Made by a program: the position numbers and the translations under genes. From NCBI GenBank assembly GCA_005223185.1, contig NJBN01000005.1, positions 217,091 through 281,090 of the forward strand: DNA of 64,000 nt, in the 5' to 3' direction. Positions 28,948 to 38,089 of the stretch are shown here, piece by piece (the stretch's first letter is position 1; the number at the start of each line of letters is the position of its first letter). A model generated the notes under the pieces. It was not told where the DNA came from. It did no database searches and saw nothing but the letters and a program-made list of their open reading frames with translations. The stretch is from a candidate division LCP-89 bacterium B3_LCP (GTDB taxonomy: Bacteria > Electryoneota > B3-LCP).

Positions 28948-29913
28948 CTACTTCACCAACACCATCTTGTGCAAAGCGTTAAACTCTCCTGCGCTGATGC
29001 GGTAGAAGTACATCCCGGAAGCGAGGTTCGACGCATCCCAGGTAACTTCGTGGTAACCTGCATTCCGGTAACCATCGACCAGGTCAGTTACGCGCTGCCC
29101 TTTTATGTTGTAGATGCTTAAGCGTACCAGTCCGTCCACCGGCAATCCAAAGCAGATAGTGGTAACCGGATTGAAGGGATTGGGATACGCTCCCATAGCT
29201 TCATAATCATCAGGAATGGCGTATTCCACCTCTGTCAGGCCAATTTGATCGAAGGGATCGGGAAAGCTGCAGGTGGGCAGGTTGGCATCGAAATCATAGT
29301 CGAAGTCAACAGGGCCATCCTTAACCCAGGAGAAAGCATCCGTATGCCAGATGTCGTATTCTGGATGCCAGCCTGAGTAGATGCGGAAATCATAGTTACC
29401 GCCGGGCCAGCCGCCGGGACCACCGGGAACCGGATACCAGACATCCGGCCGGTTGATCTGCCAGCCTGGCTGGTAATTGGTGATCTCACGTAGAATGAGA
29501 GTGGTTGTGTCTGCGCTCGGTCCTGGTTCATAAATCTTGTCAATCCAGATGTCATAGTCCAGAGGTACCGTACCCTGGTTTTCGCCCCAGATGGAGTAGT
29601 ACAGGATTCCTCCGCCAGCCTGGATGGGAGAACCGGATACGTACTCCACATCTACAATCATTTCTGGCACAGGCTCTGAAAATGTAAAGTACATGAAACC
29701 GGCATAGTTCGTGAGGTTCCCACCGTCAATTTTACCGATGACTACCTGCCCCAGGCACTGTTCTGAACTGTACTGACCTCCCTGGCTTTTGCCACCGAGG
29801 TTATCATCCACCAGGATGCGGCTGCTGAACTGCGCCGATGCCAGCCCGGTGAAAATGAGCAGGCAGAAGATCAGACAGCAGACTCTAACCAGCCGTTTGT
29901 ATTGTATTTGCAT
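28948..29913 (-). CDS. Secreted protein of unknown function with T9SS sorting domain
   Basis: The 321-residue product has a signal peptide (about residues 1-28, ending GLASAQ) and a middle region of about 200 residues. The middle is rich in tryptophan, tyrosine and glycine, including GGPGGWPGG, and is not assigned to a family. A C-terminal T9SS type A sorting domain (YPNPFNPVTTI, IYNIKGQRV, GMYFYRISAGEFNALHKMV) follows. GGAG stands 8 bases before the ATG. It lies between two other exported-protein genes on the same strand with gaps of 86 and 64 bases, so all three could share the promoter at 32589-32617. Confidence 0.85.
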   Translation of the reverse strand: MQIQYKRLVRVCCLIFCLLIFTGLASAQFSSRILVDDNLGGKSQGGQYSSEQCLGQVVIGKIDGGNLTNYAGFMYFTFSEPVPEMIVDVEYVSGSPIQAGGGILYYSIWGENQGTVPLDYDIWIDKIYEPGPSADTTTLILREITNYQPGWQINRPDVWYPVPGGPGGWPGGNYDFRIYSGWHPEYDIWHTDAFSWVKDGPVDFDYDFDANLPTCSFPDPFDQIGLTEVEYAIPDDYEAMGAYPNPFNPVTTICFGLPVDGLVRLSIYNIKGQRVTDLVDGYRNAGYHEVTWDASNLASGMYFYRISAGEFNALHKMVLVK

Positions 29914-29977
29914 GATATATCTCCATTACAAGATTAGTTCAAGGTATTACTAGAAGATTATTTTCTCTATCTGAATC

Positions 29978-32326
29978 CTACCTGTTTTTCATCCGTTCAA
30001 GTTTGGCCAATTCTTCTGGACTCATGATATCAGCTTTAGTGATTTTGTTCTCTCCCAGTTGAGCTATGGCCAGCCAGTCGAAGCTGATGTTGGCATCTCC
30101 CGCACCGGATCGAACTGCAAAGCCTGAGGTGGAACTTGATTCTACGTACAGACCACTCCAGCCATTCCTGGGAGTCAGGAATACTTTAGGTGATTCCCCG
30201 TTGGCAAGCATACCGCTGGTGGATCTATCGAAGGAGACAGTTGCGCGGCCCTGAGAAAGAGTTGCCGAGCCGGTCAGATGGACCTGTTGAGTTTCACTGT
30301 ATACTGCCGGGAGCTCTCTTCTGGAGCCATCTCCGCCAACTACATCCAAACCCCATCCAGCAGTAGCAACGGCTCGTCCGTATACGTAAAGACCATCACC
30401 TGAGGAAGTGGAGGAGGTACTCCACACTTCCGTACACCAATCACCATCATCATCGTCTTTAGCGAAATAACCTGCATTTCCTGCTACAGTAAAACTTCCA
30501 AGAACATAAGTTCCAACTGATGTCCCCGCGTTTGATGTGAGGTGTAACACATCGCCGAAACCAGTGGAGTTATTCCGTATATCCATAGTAGGCCAAGTTC
30601 CACTCCCATAAATCTGCCATATTCCCGAATCCAAATTAAGCGGATTTTGTAAGTCCGATATAGATATATTTCCATCCATAATTTTATCGGATGTTATGGC
30701 ATCAGCAGCTATGTTATCTGTTGACACAGTTTCATACGCAATCTTGTCCGAAGTCACCGCACCTGTATCGATGTTATCTGTCATCACACCTTCATACGCA
30801 ATCTTATCCGAACTCACCACACCTGAAGCGATGTTATCTTCCGTCACGGCATCATTTTCGAGTTCGCTATTCCCGATGGACGTCCCCAGGACTGACACTA
30901 AAGTAACATCACCCGATGTACCACCACCAGTCAGTCCATCTCCAGCAATGACGGCGGTAATGTCGCCCGTGCCTACGGTAAATCCCAGGTCATCCATCGT
31001 GATGGTTCCGTCCAAAATCTTATCGGATGTCACTGCACTCCCTCCGAGATCAACATTGTGAACCGCTCCATTCTGAATCTTGCCAGATCCCACCGAATTA
31101 CCTTCCAGTTCATTGGTCCCGATGGACGTCCCCAGGACAGCATAGAGTGTTACATCACCCGATACACCACCTCCCGTCAATCCATCTCCAGCAATGACGG
31201 CGGTAATGTCACCGAATTCGATATCTGGATCCAGGTCCTCCTCCAGGATTGTCCCGTTCAGAATTTCATCAGTTGTCACCGCATCAGCCTCGAGTTCGCT
31301 ATTTGAGATCGCACCTTCAGCAATATCTAATCCCGTGATAGTCTCGTCCACAATTTCATCAGTATCGATGGACGTCCCCAGGGCTGACTCTAAAGTTACA
31401 TCACCCGATGTGCCGCCACCCGTCAATCCATCTCCGGCAGTGACGGCGGTAATGTCGCCGCCCATGCTGACGTCTGGACCCAGGTCTATCATCGCGATGG
31501 TTCCGTCTAAGATTTCTGTTGTTGTCACCGCACCTAGCGCAATATCAAAGGCCGTGATGGTTCCGTCCACAATTTCATCAGTATCGATGGACGTCCCCAG
31601 GGCTGACTCTAAAGTTACATCACCCGATGTGCCGCCACCCGTCAATCCATCTCCGGCAGTGACGGCGGTAATGTCGCCGATACCTGCGGTAAATCCCAGG
31701 TCCACCTCCATGATGGTTCCGTCTTCGATCTTGTCAGAATTAACCGCATTATTCGCGAGTTCGCTATTTGAGACTGCACCTGCAGCAATATCTAATCCCG
31801 TGATAGTCCCGTCCAGAATTTCATCAGATTCCACCGCATCTGTAGCAATATCAAATGCCGTGATGGTTCCATCCGCGATTTTCGCAGAAGTCACCGCATC
31901 ATCAGCGATTTCCAGAGTTCCTATGGCTCCCGGCGGGACGCTCTCAGCTTCCGCAGCCCACATGGAGGCCATGCTGTAGGTGATCCTCTGCCGGGGAGTT
32001 AAGGTTACAGCAGCGACAGTTATCTCCATCCAGTAGTCGTTCTGGCTGAAATCCAGCGTTTCCAGAGTTGTCGTCTCTCCTAAAATCACATTGTAGATGC
32101 CATCATCAACCTGAACTGAATCGGTTTCACTCCATACGGAGGCACCTCCCGTTTCCTGTGAGAAGATGGCAAAGACGAACGCGTACGTACCATGAGCCGG
32201 TTGACCGTTCTCCTCCAATATCCCCTGGAAGTTGACCGGCGGATTGGCCTGAGTGATCGAAGGATGCAGCGCCAGGATAGCCACTAGCAGCCCGGTCATT
32301 ACTAAAGATTTGATTAAGGAATTCAT
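29978..32326 (-). CDS. Large repeat-containing secreted protein (tail-fibre/adhesin-like)
   Basis: I chose the ATG at 32326 (MNSLIKSLVMTGLLVAILALHPSITQA). It has an AGAGAGG ribosome binding site and gives a clear signal peptide. A longer frame upstream lacks these. The product has 782 residues. An N-terminal domain (about 30-150: PVNFQGILEENGQPAHGTYAFVF) is of the kind seen in FCB surface proteins. Four or more repeats follow, each with GDITAV-AGDGLTGGG-SGDVTL and alternating 'I-DGTI--DI' units, about 73 residues apart. A C-terminal beta-rich part follows. There is no T9SS tail. The repeats resemble phage-tail or collagen-like scaffold repeats. Function is unknown, and surface adhesion or a structural role is only a guess. 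Confidence 0.85.
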   Translation of the reverse strand: MNSLIKSLVMTGLLVAILALHPSITQANPPVNFQGILEENGQPAHGTYAFVFAIFSQETGGASVWSETDSVQVDDGIYNVILGETTTLETLDFSQNDYWMEITVAAVTLTPRQRITYSMASMWAAEAESVPPGAIGTLEIADDAVTSAKIADGTITAFDIATDAVESDEILDGTITGLDIAAGAVSNSELANNAVNSDKIEDGTIMEVDLGFTAGIGDITAVTAGDGLTGGGTSGDVTLESALGTSIDTDEIVDGTITAFDIALGAVTTTEILDGTIAMIDLGPDVSMGGDITAVTAGDGLTGGGTSGDVTLESALGTSIDTDEIVDETITGLDIAEGAISNSELEADAVTTDEILNGTILEEDLDPDIEFGDITAVIAGDGLTGGGVSGDVTLYAVLGTSIGTNELEGNSVGSGKIQNGAVHNVDLGGSAVTSDKILDGTITMDDLGFTVGTGDITAVIAGDGLTGGGTSGDVTLVSVLGTSIGNSELENDAVTEDNIASGVVSSDKIAYEGVMTDNIDTGAVTSDKIAYETVSTDNIAADAITSDKIMDGNISISDLQNPLNLDSGIWQIYGSGTWPTMDIRNNSTGFGDVLHLTSNAGTSVGTYVLGSFTVAGNAGYFAKDDDDGDWCTEVWSTSSTSSGDGLYVYGRAVATAGWGLDVVGGDGSRRELPAVYSETQQVHLTGSATLSQGRATVSFDRSTSGMLANGESPKVFLTPRNGWSGLYVESSSTSGFAVRSGAGDANISFDWLAIAQLGENKITKADIMSPEELAKLERMKNR
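31345..31679. repeat. Pair of exact 116-bp direct repeats inside the repeat-protein gene
   Basis: Bases 31345-31460 match 31564-31679 exactly, with an offset of 219 bases (73 codons). Further copies in the gene (around 30885-30970 and 31110-31205) are diverged. The exact pair points to recent duplication or conversion within the gene, which could change the repeat number. Confidence 0.9.
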
Positions 32327-32405
32327 GATAACCTCTCTGATTTTTCGCTTATGAATCTGTAGATTATTATTATCGTTATATAACTTCATCTCTTCGTTAG
32401 AATAC

Positions 32406-32456
32406 AAAAAAGCACAATCGGATTCACTACCCCTCAGAGTATGAATCCAACTGTGC
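32406..32456 (-). terminator. Intrinsic terminator ending the structured leader
   Basis: On the minus strand a 15-bp stem (arms at 32442-32456 and 32412-32426, with two G-U pairs) is followed by six T. It lies about 80 bases before the start codon of the repeat-protein gene. Transcription must pass it for that gene to be expressed from the upstream promoter. Confidence 0.9.
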
Positions 32457-32577
32457 CTTCGTTTAGCAGGCTTTTAAACTGTCTCGGCAAGAGTACTCAC
32501 ACCCCGAATGCAGGTTTCTCCTTACCACGCTAACCGCAGATTATGGTCAAGTCCGTTGCGGTTTTGCTAGTGAGTTC
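32406..32577 (-). ncRNA. Structured 5' leader RNA of unrecognised class (riboswitch-like)
   Basis: The transcript predicted from the promoter at 32589-32617 runs through about 120 bases of compact structure before a strong terminator. A perfect 7-bp stem AACCGCA/TGCGGTT (32557-32563 with 32532-32538) has an 18-base loop containing ACCA, which can pair with TGGT just 3' of the stem. Next comes a purine-rich GGTAAGGAGAAACC stretch, a TTCGG/CCGAG stem around GGTGTGAGTACTC, and a GTTTA/TAAAC hairpin. I tested it by eye against c-di-GMP-I/II, cobalamin, TPP, SAM, lysine, glycine, fluoride, THF, ZTP and T-box consensus cores, and none fits. It precedes the repeat-protein gene. A free-standing small RNA is the alternative. 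Confidence 0.6.
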
Positions 32578-32588
32578 ACTAATTTATA

Positions 32589-32617
32589 AATATAGTAATT
32601 TATCATGAATAAGTCAA
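32589..32617 (-). promoter_or_regulatory. Promoter of the structured leader and repeat-protein gene
   Basis: On the minus strand TTGACT and TATATT are separated by 17 bases. Transcription would begin near 32581, just before the structured region. Confidence 0.82.
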
Positions 32618-32726
32618 GAGATTATTTGATATTTGTCAAATATTTTATAATTGATAGTCAGGTGAACAGAAAATACGGACCCGAAAGCCCACCCTTCTCG
32701 ATTACAAAACTATCCCTCGATTCCTC

Positions 32727-32755
32727 TTGCAAACAGGCATTATAACCCCTATTTT
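32727..32755 (+). promoter_or_regulatory. typA promoter
   Basis: TTGCAA and TATTTT are separated by 17 bases, with a predicted start near 32762, immediately before a hairpin. It is weaker than the other promoters in the window. Confidence 0.5.
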
Positions 32756-32765
32756 ATGGTCTTAG

Positions 32766-32788
32766 AAACGCTCTTCTGAGCGTTTTTT
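32766..32788 (+). promoter_or_regulatory. Terminator-like hairpin in the typA 5' leader
   Basis: A 7-bp stem AACGCTC/GAGCGTT with a 4-base loop is followed by T tracts, about 30 bases before the typA start. No upstream gene on this strand needs a terminator here. It may therefore attenuate typA or cap its mRNA. Confidence 0.5.
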
Positions 32789-32818
32789 ATATTCTGATCC
32801 AGATATGAGGAAGATAAA

Positions 32819-34651
32819 TTGGTAAAAACAAGAGACAATCTGCGCAACGTTGCCATCATCGCGCATGTCGATCATGGCAAGACCACTCTGGTGGATGGGA
32901 TGCTGCACCAGTCTGGTTTGTTCAGTGCGCGGGATAAAATCGCTGAACGGGCTCTGGATTCCATGGACCTGGAACGCGAAAAGGGCATCACCATCATGGC
33001 CAAGAATACCGCCATTCCTTACCTTGATACCACTATAAACATAGTCGATACGCCCGGGCACGCCGATTTTGGGGGCGAAGTCCAGCGCATCCTTAAGATG
33101 GTCGATGGCTGCCTGCTGCTGGTGGACGCTTCAGAAGGCCCACTGCCACAGACCCGCTATGTGCTTTCCAACGCTTTAGCTAACGGACTGTCGCCCATAG
33201 TGGTGATCAACAAGATAGACAGACCCGATGCGCGCATCGAAGAGGTTCTGTATGAAGTACTGGAACTCTTTATTGACCTGGAAGCTACGGAGGAGCAGTG
33301 CAATTTCCCCACGGTTTACACCGTGGCTAAAACGGGCACTGCCACGCTGGATATGGACAAACCGGGTGAGGATCTACGGCCGCTGTTTGAGCTTCTGTTA
33401 GAAAACGTCCCTCCTCCGGCTTATGAAGAGGGGCATCCGCTGCAGCTTCAGATCACCTCTTTGGATTACAGCGATTACCTGGGACGGATCGGTATTGGCA
33501 GGGTGACCAATGGCACATTAAATACCGGACAGACCATTTTAATGACAGATAGCAGCGAGGAAAGCGAAGGAACGAAAGCGAAGATCACCAAGCTGTTCGG
33601 ATTCAGTGGTCTTGAGCGGATTCCCATCGATGAAGCGCTGCCGGGCGATATCGTTGCTATTGCCGGTATCGAAGGGATCAAACTGGGCGGCACACTAACC
33701 GACCCTGAAGATCCTCGACCACTGCCTGCCCTGAAGATCGATGAGCCGTCGCTGGAGATGGTGTTTTCCATCAATACTTCGCCCTTCGCAGGGCGGGAAG
33801 GGACCTATCTGACCAGCCGTCAGTTGAAGGACCGCCTTTTCAAGGAGGTCATGGGCAATCCATCGCTGCAGGTGGAAGATACCGACACTGCTAACGCTTT
33901 CAAGGTGGTGGGGCGCGGCGAACTGCAGATGGCTATCCTGATCGAAACCATGCGCCGGGAAGGGTTCGAAATGTCCATCGGCAAGCCGACTGTGCGCACG
34001 CGCACCGAAGACGGTCAACTGCTGGAACCGTTCGAACACCTGGTGATCGACTGCCCGGAAACATACCTGGGAACCGTTACGCAAATGCTGGCACCCCGCA
34101 AAGCGAAGATGCTGAAGATGATGAACCATTCGTCGGGATGGGTGAGACTGGAATATGAAATCTCATTACGGGGATTGATCGGGTTGCGGGCGAATCTGAT
34201 CGTCGATTCGCGCGGTACGGCGATTGTCAACAACGTCTTTTCGGGATGGAAGCCGCATATGGGCCAATACAGCCGCACGGTTAACGGCGTGCTGGTGGCA
34301 GACCGCACCGGTAAAACGAACGCTTATGCGCTGCAAAACCTGCAGGAACGCGGCGTGATGTTCGTAGCGCCGGGAGACGAGGTTTATTCCGGCCGCATCG
34401 TCGGTGAAAATTCGAGGACTGACGACATCTGGGTCAACGCGACCAAGGAGAAGAAGTTAACCAACATCCGCGCCGCGGCTTCGGATGAATCGTACCACAT
34501 CCACCCGCCGCGTTTGATGTCGCTGGAAATGGCACTGGAATTCATTGAAGAGGATGAACTAATCGAAGTCACTCCCAAATCGATCCGTCTGAGGAAGAAA
34601 GTCCTCACCGAAGAAGAATTCAAGAAGCTGAAGAGGAGGGGAGACAAATAG
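32819..34651 (+). CDS. typA: Ribosome-associated GTPase TypA/BipA
   Basis: BipA is an EF-G-like GTPase that helps assemble the 50S subunit, mainly under stress or cold. The 610-residue product starts with TTG at 32819 ([23 protein letters not shown]), preceded by GAGGA. The GTPase motifs [34 protein letters not shown] and NKIDR are present. The C-terminal BipA-specific part contains [21 protein letters not shown] and [19 protein letters not shown]. No nearby gene appears linked to it. Confidence 0.96.
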   Translation: MVKTRDNLRNVAIIAHVDHGKTTLVDGMLHQSGLFSARDKIAERALDSMDLEREKGITIMAKNTAIPYLDTTINIVDTPGHADFGGEVQRILKMVDGCLLLVDASEGPLPQTRYVLSNALANGLSPIVVINKIDRPDARIEEVLYEVLELFIDLEATEEQCNFPTVYTVAKTGTATLDMDKPGEDLRPLFELLLENVPPPAYEEGHPLQLQITSLDYSDYLGRIGIGRVTNGTLNTGQTILMTDSSEESEGTKAKITKLFGFSGLERIPIDEALPGDIVAIAGIEGIKLGGTLTDPEDPRPLPALKIDEPSLEMVFSINTSPFAGREGTYLTSRQLKDRLFKEVMGNPSLQVEDTDTANAFKVVGRGELQMAILIETMRREGFEMSIGKPTVRTRTEDGQLLEPFEHLVIDCPETYLGTVTQMLAPRKAKMLKMMNHSSGWVRLEYEISLRGLIGLRANLIVDSRGTAIVNNVFSGWKPHMGQYSRTVNGVLVADRTGKTNAYALQNLQERGVMFVAPGDEVYSGRIVGENSRTDDIWVNATKEKKLTNIRAAASDESYHIHPPRLMSLEMALEFIEEDELIEVTPKSIRLRKKVLTEEEFKKLKRRGDK

Positions 34652-34941
34652 GTACGGTCTGCCCCGGCATTTTTGTGCTGTCGAGTCTCCGCACTCGACA
34701 GTTGTTTAACCGCACCGTCGTATACCCCCGTGCGACGCCTGTTTTATCACGAACTGTAATCGAGGGCGTCTGACATCACAATCACGCGTAGGGGTCGGTC
34801 TTGCGCCGACCCGCAATTTTTGTGCTGTCGAGTCTCTGTACTCGAAAGATCCCATAGTCGGGATCGACCTTGTGTCAATCCGACCGAGGTCAGGTATATC
34901 TCACCACAAAGGCGAACGAGAAGGAGGGAAGGGGAGGGAAA
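34652..34941. repeat. Intergenic stretch with small palindromic repeats
   Basis: There is no gene in these 290 bases. A CTGTCGAGT/ACTCGACAG hairpin (about 34679-34702) with a T-rich flank may terminate typA. A second, imperfect copy (GTCGAGTCTCTGTACTCGA) lies near 34828-34846. GGGTCGG-TCTTG-CCGACCC-type palindromes lie between. All belong to the repeat text also found near 19845 and 22740. Confidence 0.6.
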
Positions 34942-35358
34942 CTAAGAAGATAGAAACGACTCAAGAGAAGATCGTAATGAACCAGTATCGATAATTTGAC
35001 ATTGCCAGACAATTAGAACGCTCCAACCCATAAGTTCTAAATCACTCTTGACTTTCTTATCTCTCTTTCGATTCCTCACTATTTTATCTTTCCAAAATTC
35101 AGAATTTGTTTTTGGAATACTTGAGAGTCTGCAGTTTTTATGACCGTGCCAAAAACAACCATGCACAAAGATGATTTTCTTATGTTTTTTCAGTACTATA
35201 TCTGGTGTACCAGGAAGGTTTTTATCGTGTAGACGGAATCTGTAGCCTAATCGATGTAAAACGCTCCTTACTACTATTTCTTGCTTTGTGTCCCGCTTCT
35301 TCACACGAGACATTTTATATGAGGTAATTTCCGCTTTACTTCTTTTGGGACTGGTCAT
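34942..35358 (-). CDS. vsr: Vsr-family DNA endonuclease
   Basis: Vsr nicks DNA at T:G mismatches left by deamination of 5-methylcytosine. Vsr-like enzymes also serve as the nuclease of some restriction systems. The 138-residue product has the family motifs: TKQEIVVRSVLHRLGYRFRLH (catalytic-site start), LPGTPDIVL (catalytic aspartate D53), VHGCFWHGHKNC (metal/histidine motif, residues 65-76), and GWSVLIVWQCQI. Its start lies 8 bases after the GHKL ATPase stop, with no clear ribosome binding site, which suggests coupling. It is the last gene of a cytosine methyltransferase operon. Confidence 0.93.
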   Translation of the reverse strand: MTSPKRSKAEITSYKMSRVKKRDTKQEIVVRSVLHRLGYRFRLHDKNLPGTPDIVLKKHKKIIFVHGCFWHGHKNCRLSSIPKTNSEFWKDKIVRNRKRDKKVKSDLELMGWSVLIVWQCQIIDTGSLRSSLESFLSS

Positions 35359-35366
35359 TATCTAGT

Positions 35367-37022
35367 CTACTTGGATAATAGCCTTCTTATCCTCTCCTTA
35401 ATGTTGAAATAGACAGTAGTTAATTTGACTTTTGCCTCATCGGTAAGCAAAGCAGTGTGCGCAAGTGCATCTCTTACTGGTTTATATTCCCTTGCATCCC
35501 GTGAAAGACTAGCTTCTGTTGTAAGATCTTCCTTATCGAACAAGTTTGCTAGATCATCCATAGTCAAATAACTTAACTTGGAGGGATCCTTTCTTATTTC
35601 TATACTAATATTTCCTTTATTTTTGTTTTCGGTCTCTTTTTTCTGCCAATGTAAGAATTTCCTGTTAGCCTCTGGAGACAAGGAAATCTTTTTTTCTTGT
35701 ATGAATCTTCTTAATAAGTTTTCCGAGATAAAACATTCCGCATAAGATGAAAAATTGAATATAGCATCACTACCAAGTTCAGCAACCCAACTATCTATCC
35801 TCTTTTTATTTTTAGTATCTATGGGAAGCTCGTATTCTTTAGAGACTTCATTGTAAAGCTCCTCTGCTTTTCTTTCTTTTTTAGTTATGCTTTTATTCTC
35901 TGGATCACCATCTTGCTTCAGTTCGCGCCTCCATTTATCCCAATCCTCGAGAACTTTATTTATTACCTTTTCTTTCAGTGAATCCAGAAGTGACTCATAT
36001 TTGGGATCATTGGCAACGATGTTCTCACGGCTACTTGTAAACCTTTCTACCTCGTCATCTAAATCGTCAAAGTGAATTTGTCCATATAGATAGCTCTCCA
36101 CTATTCTTGCAGTTGGAATATGCTTTAGTATGTCTTTTTCTCGTAGCCTACCGTTAACAAACAAATCAACTCCCATCCTTTCTTCAATGGAGAATATCTT
36201 AAGATCTCTAGGCTTTTCAACAGAAGCTATGAAACCCTTATATCCGCCATTTTCAACAGTGAGTTCCTTTTGCCGTTTAAGATTACTTAAAGTATTTAAA
36301 TATGGATCATTAAGATCATTTATATTCCATAACAGTTGTGTTTTTTGTGCTAAATCCTTAAGATCATCAAGAGTCACTTCTACATCATTAACATGAATTT
36401 TAAATGAGGGATCAATTAGCGAGAATCTGAAATAGCGAGCTATTATCTTTCTTAAAAAGTCAATAGTATTTTTTATGCCATCCTTTATATTTTCAAAGAA
36501 AATAATCGTCCCCTGTTCATGTCCCTCAATATACATTTCAAATGTGCTTAGCTCCCAATCCTCAAGAGGATATTCACTAGGTTTCAAATCATGTTCTATC
36601 GCCTCGTCCAAACCAGAATTATCTATTACTCCTCCGACATATTCGGTTGCATTGGTTTTAGTAATAATTTCTATCTTCTCTGCACACGATAATAATGCTA
36701 ATTTTCCTATTCCTTTTCTTCCGATAAATGGTCTTCCGACTGGTTGAAAAGCTTTTACATCCTTTCTTTTAGAATATCCAATCTTCAGGAATCTTTCCTG
36801 AAATTCTTCAGATGTCATACCAATCCCGTCATCTTTAATGAAAAAATAGCTACTGTCTCTATCAATATATATATACACGTTATTAGCACCTGCATCCCAG
36901 GAATTGGAAATTGCCTCCCCGAGAACTGTTGCGAAGCTTCTGTATAAATTTCTTCCCAAGTGATTTAGAACACTTAAAGAAATCTCAAACGAAAAGCTTT
37001 CACTAGCTGATATGTCGCTCAT
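35367..37022 (-). CDS. GHKL-family ATPase (MutL/MORC/Hsp90-like) of a methylation-linked operon
   Basis: The 551-residue product has an N-terminal GHKL ATP-binding domain. The N-box is EAISNSWDAGA (E36, N40, D43), followed by IKDDGIGMT (residues 62-70) and the lid motif GRKGIGKLA (101-109). The rest is charged, partly helical and not assigned. It overlaps the methyltransferase by 4 bases (ATGA). Iyer, Abhiman and Aravind described MutL-like/MORC-type ATPases in prokaryotic restriction-modification operons with cytosine methylases and Vsr-type nucleases. This gene fits that class. A part in DNA recognition or looping for restriction is inferred. Confidence 0.85.
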   Translation of the reverse strand: MSDISASESFSFEISLSVLNHLGRNLYRSFATVLGEAISNSWDAGANNVYIYIDRDSSYFFIKDDGIGMTSEEFQERFLKIGYSKRKDVKAFQPVGRPFIGRKGIGKLALLSCAEKIEIITKTNATEYVGGVIDNSGLDEAIEHDLKPSEYPLEDWELSTFEMYIEGHEQGTIIFFENIKDGIKNTIDFLRKIIARYFRFSLIDPSFKIHVNDVEVTLDDLKDLAQKTQLLWNINDLNDPYLNTLSNLKRQKELTVENGGYKGFIASVEKPRDLKIFSIEERMGVDLFVNGRLREKDILKHIPTARIVESYLYGQIHFDDLDDEVERFTSSRENIVANDPKYESLLDSLKEKVINKVLEDWDKWRRELKQDGDPENKSITKKERKAEELYNEVSKEYELPIDTKNKKRIDSWVAELGSDAIFNFSSYAECFISENLLRRFIQEKKISLSPEANRKFLHWQKKETENKNKGNISIEIRKDPSKLSYLTMDDLANLFDKEDLTTEASLSRDAREYKPVRDALAHTALLTDEAKVKLTTVYFNIKERIRRLLSK

Positions 37023-38056
37023 GAATACGTCTCCAAATGTTTAATGATACTTTGTGCAATTACCTTTCCTAGATTGACTGGTACGGCATTTCCTATCAAT
37101 CTGCCAAGTTTCATGAAAGTTATTGCTGAGTCTTTTTCAACGAATTCATAATCCTCGGGAAATGATTGAATGAGCGCTGCCTCTCTTATGGATATAGCCC
37201 GATCTTGTTCTGGATGACCGAAACGTCCATTCCCAAAACCGTGGAATAGTGTAGTCATGGTCGGTGAGGGTTTATCCCACTCCATTCGGCCATACACACT
37301 AGTAAATGTCCTACATGTTTCTTTTTTGTGGCAGTCAGCTATCAGATCCTTATCCCATTCTCTCCATGATCCTCCTGGTCTTGAAGCTCGAATGCGATTA
37401 AGATTTAGCGTGGATAGATTTCTCGCACGGTGGAGTGAATCTTTTGTCGATACCTCACCTGCCTGTAAGGGTTCAAGGTGACCAATTGCCTGTCTGACTG
37501 TAGAGTATTGATTCGGATCACAAAACGATGGTAAGATGTCAAGCTCGCCTAGCTTTGAGGCGAATAAAACCAACCGTTTTCGAGTTTGAGGAATGCCGTA
37601 CTTCGGACAGTAGACATTGAAAGGCTTGACTTTATACTCATTACGTTCTAAAAGTTGAACAAAATCCTTGTAGACGTTATGGTTCGATAAACGCGGAACA
37701 TTTTCCATACTTACTATGGTGGGTTGTATTTCTTCGATCAGTTGACCGAATGTGTAAAGCAAACCCCATTTGGAGTCGTTCTTATGATCCTTTCCTTGAT
37801 TGTAGGTTGAAAATGGCTGACAAGGTGCACAACCAACCAGTATCTTCATATCTCCCCTAGGAAAGAGAGATTTGATATCATCGGAACTCAATTCTCCTAC
37901 ATCTCTTTCGATAAATCGCGCATCATTGTTCTTTTCGTACGGATACCTGCATGCAGGATCGAGGTCAATTCCGGCATTGACCTTAACACCTTCTAAAGTA
38001 AGTCCGTGGGTCAGACCACCTACTCCGCAGAACAAATCAACTACTGAAAAGGACAC
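37019..38056 (-). CDS. DNA (cytosine-5) methyltransferase
   Basis: This is a C5 methylase. Motif I is DLFCGVGGLTHGL, motif IV is CAPCQPFS with the catalytic cysteine, and motif VI is SMENVPRL. Motif VIII (QTRKRLVLFASK) and the C-terminal motifs IX-X (AALIQSFPEDYEF, RLIGNAVPVNLGKV) are also present. The GTG at 38056 has an AGGAG 11 bases upstream. A GTG four codons earlier (38068) would overlap that site and is less likely. The target recognition region (about residues 190-260) cannot be read for specificity. It is the first gene of the operon, followed by the ATPase with a 4-base overlap, and it is more AT-rich than its neighbours. Confidence 0.93.
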   Translation of the reverse strand: MSFSVVDLFCGVGGLTHGLTLEGVKVNAGIDLDPACRYPYEKNNDARFIERDVGELSSDDIKSLFPRGDMKILVGCAPCQPFSTYNQGKDHKNDSKWGLLYTFGQLIEEIQPTIVSMENVPRLSNHNVYKDFVQLLERNEYKVKPFNVYCPKYGIPQTRKRLVLFASKLGELDILPSFCDPNQYSTVRQAIGHLEPLQAGEVSTKDSLHRARNLSTLNLNRIRASRPGGSWREWDKDLIADCHKKETCRTFTSVYGRMEWDKPSPTMTTLFHGFGNGRFGHPEQDRAISIREAALIQSFPEDYEFVEKDSAITFMKLGRLIGNAVPVNLGKVIAQSIIKHLETYS

Positions 38057-38089
38057 CTTGCAATTCACTCCTATTCATACATATAAATG

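Noticed and set aside
29914-29940. Promoter just before the 28948-29913 gene
   Set aside because: A TTGAAC-N17-TATATC match is present, but its -10 overlaps the ribosome binding site and start codon, so it is not a plausible promoter.
31194-31979. Plus-strand open frame of 261 codons opposite the repeat protein
   Set aside because: It is an antisense shadow of the repeats in the minus-strand gene. It has no ribosome binding site and only serine/valine/isoleucine-rich text dictated by the repeat.
32406-32577. c-di-GMP-I (GEMM), cobalamin or other known riboswitch
   Set aside because: The conserved cores (for example the GCAAA and CGCAAAGCC blocks, or the B12 box) are absent, so no known class is called.
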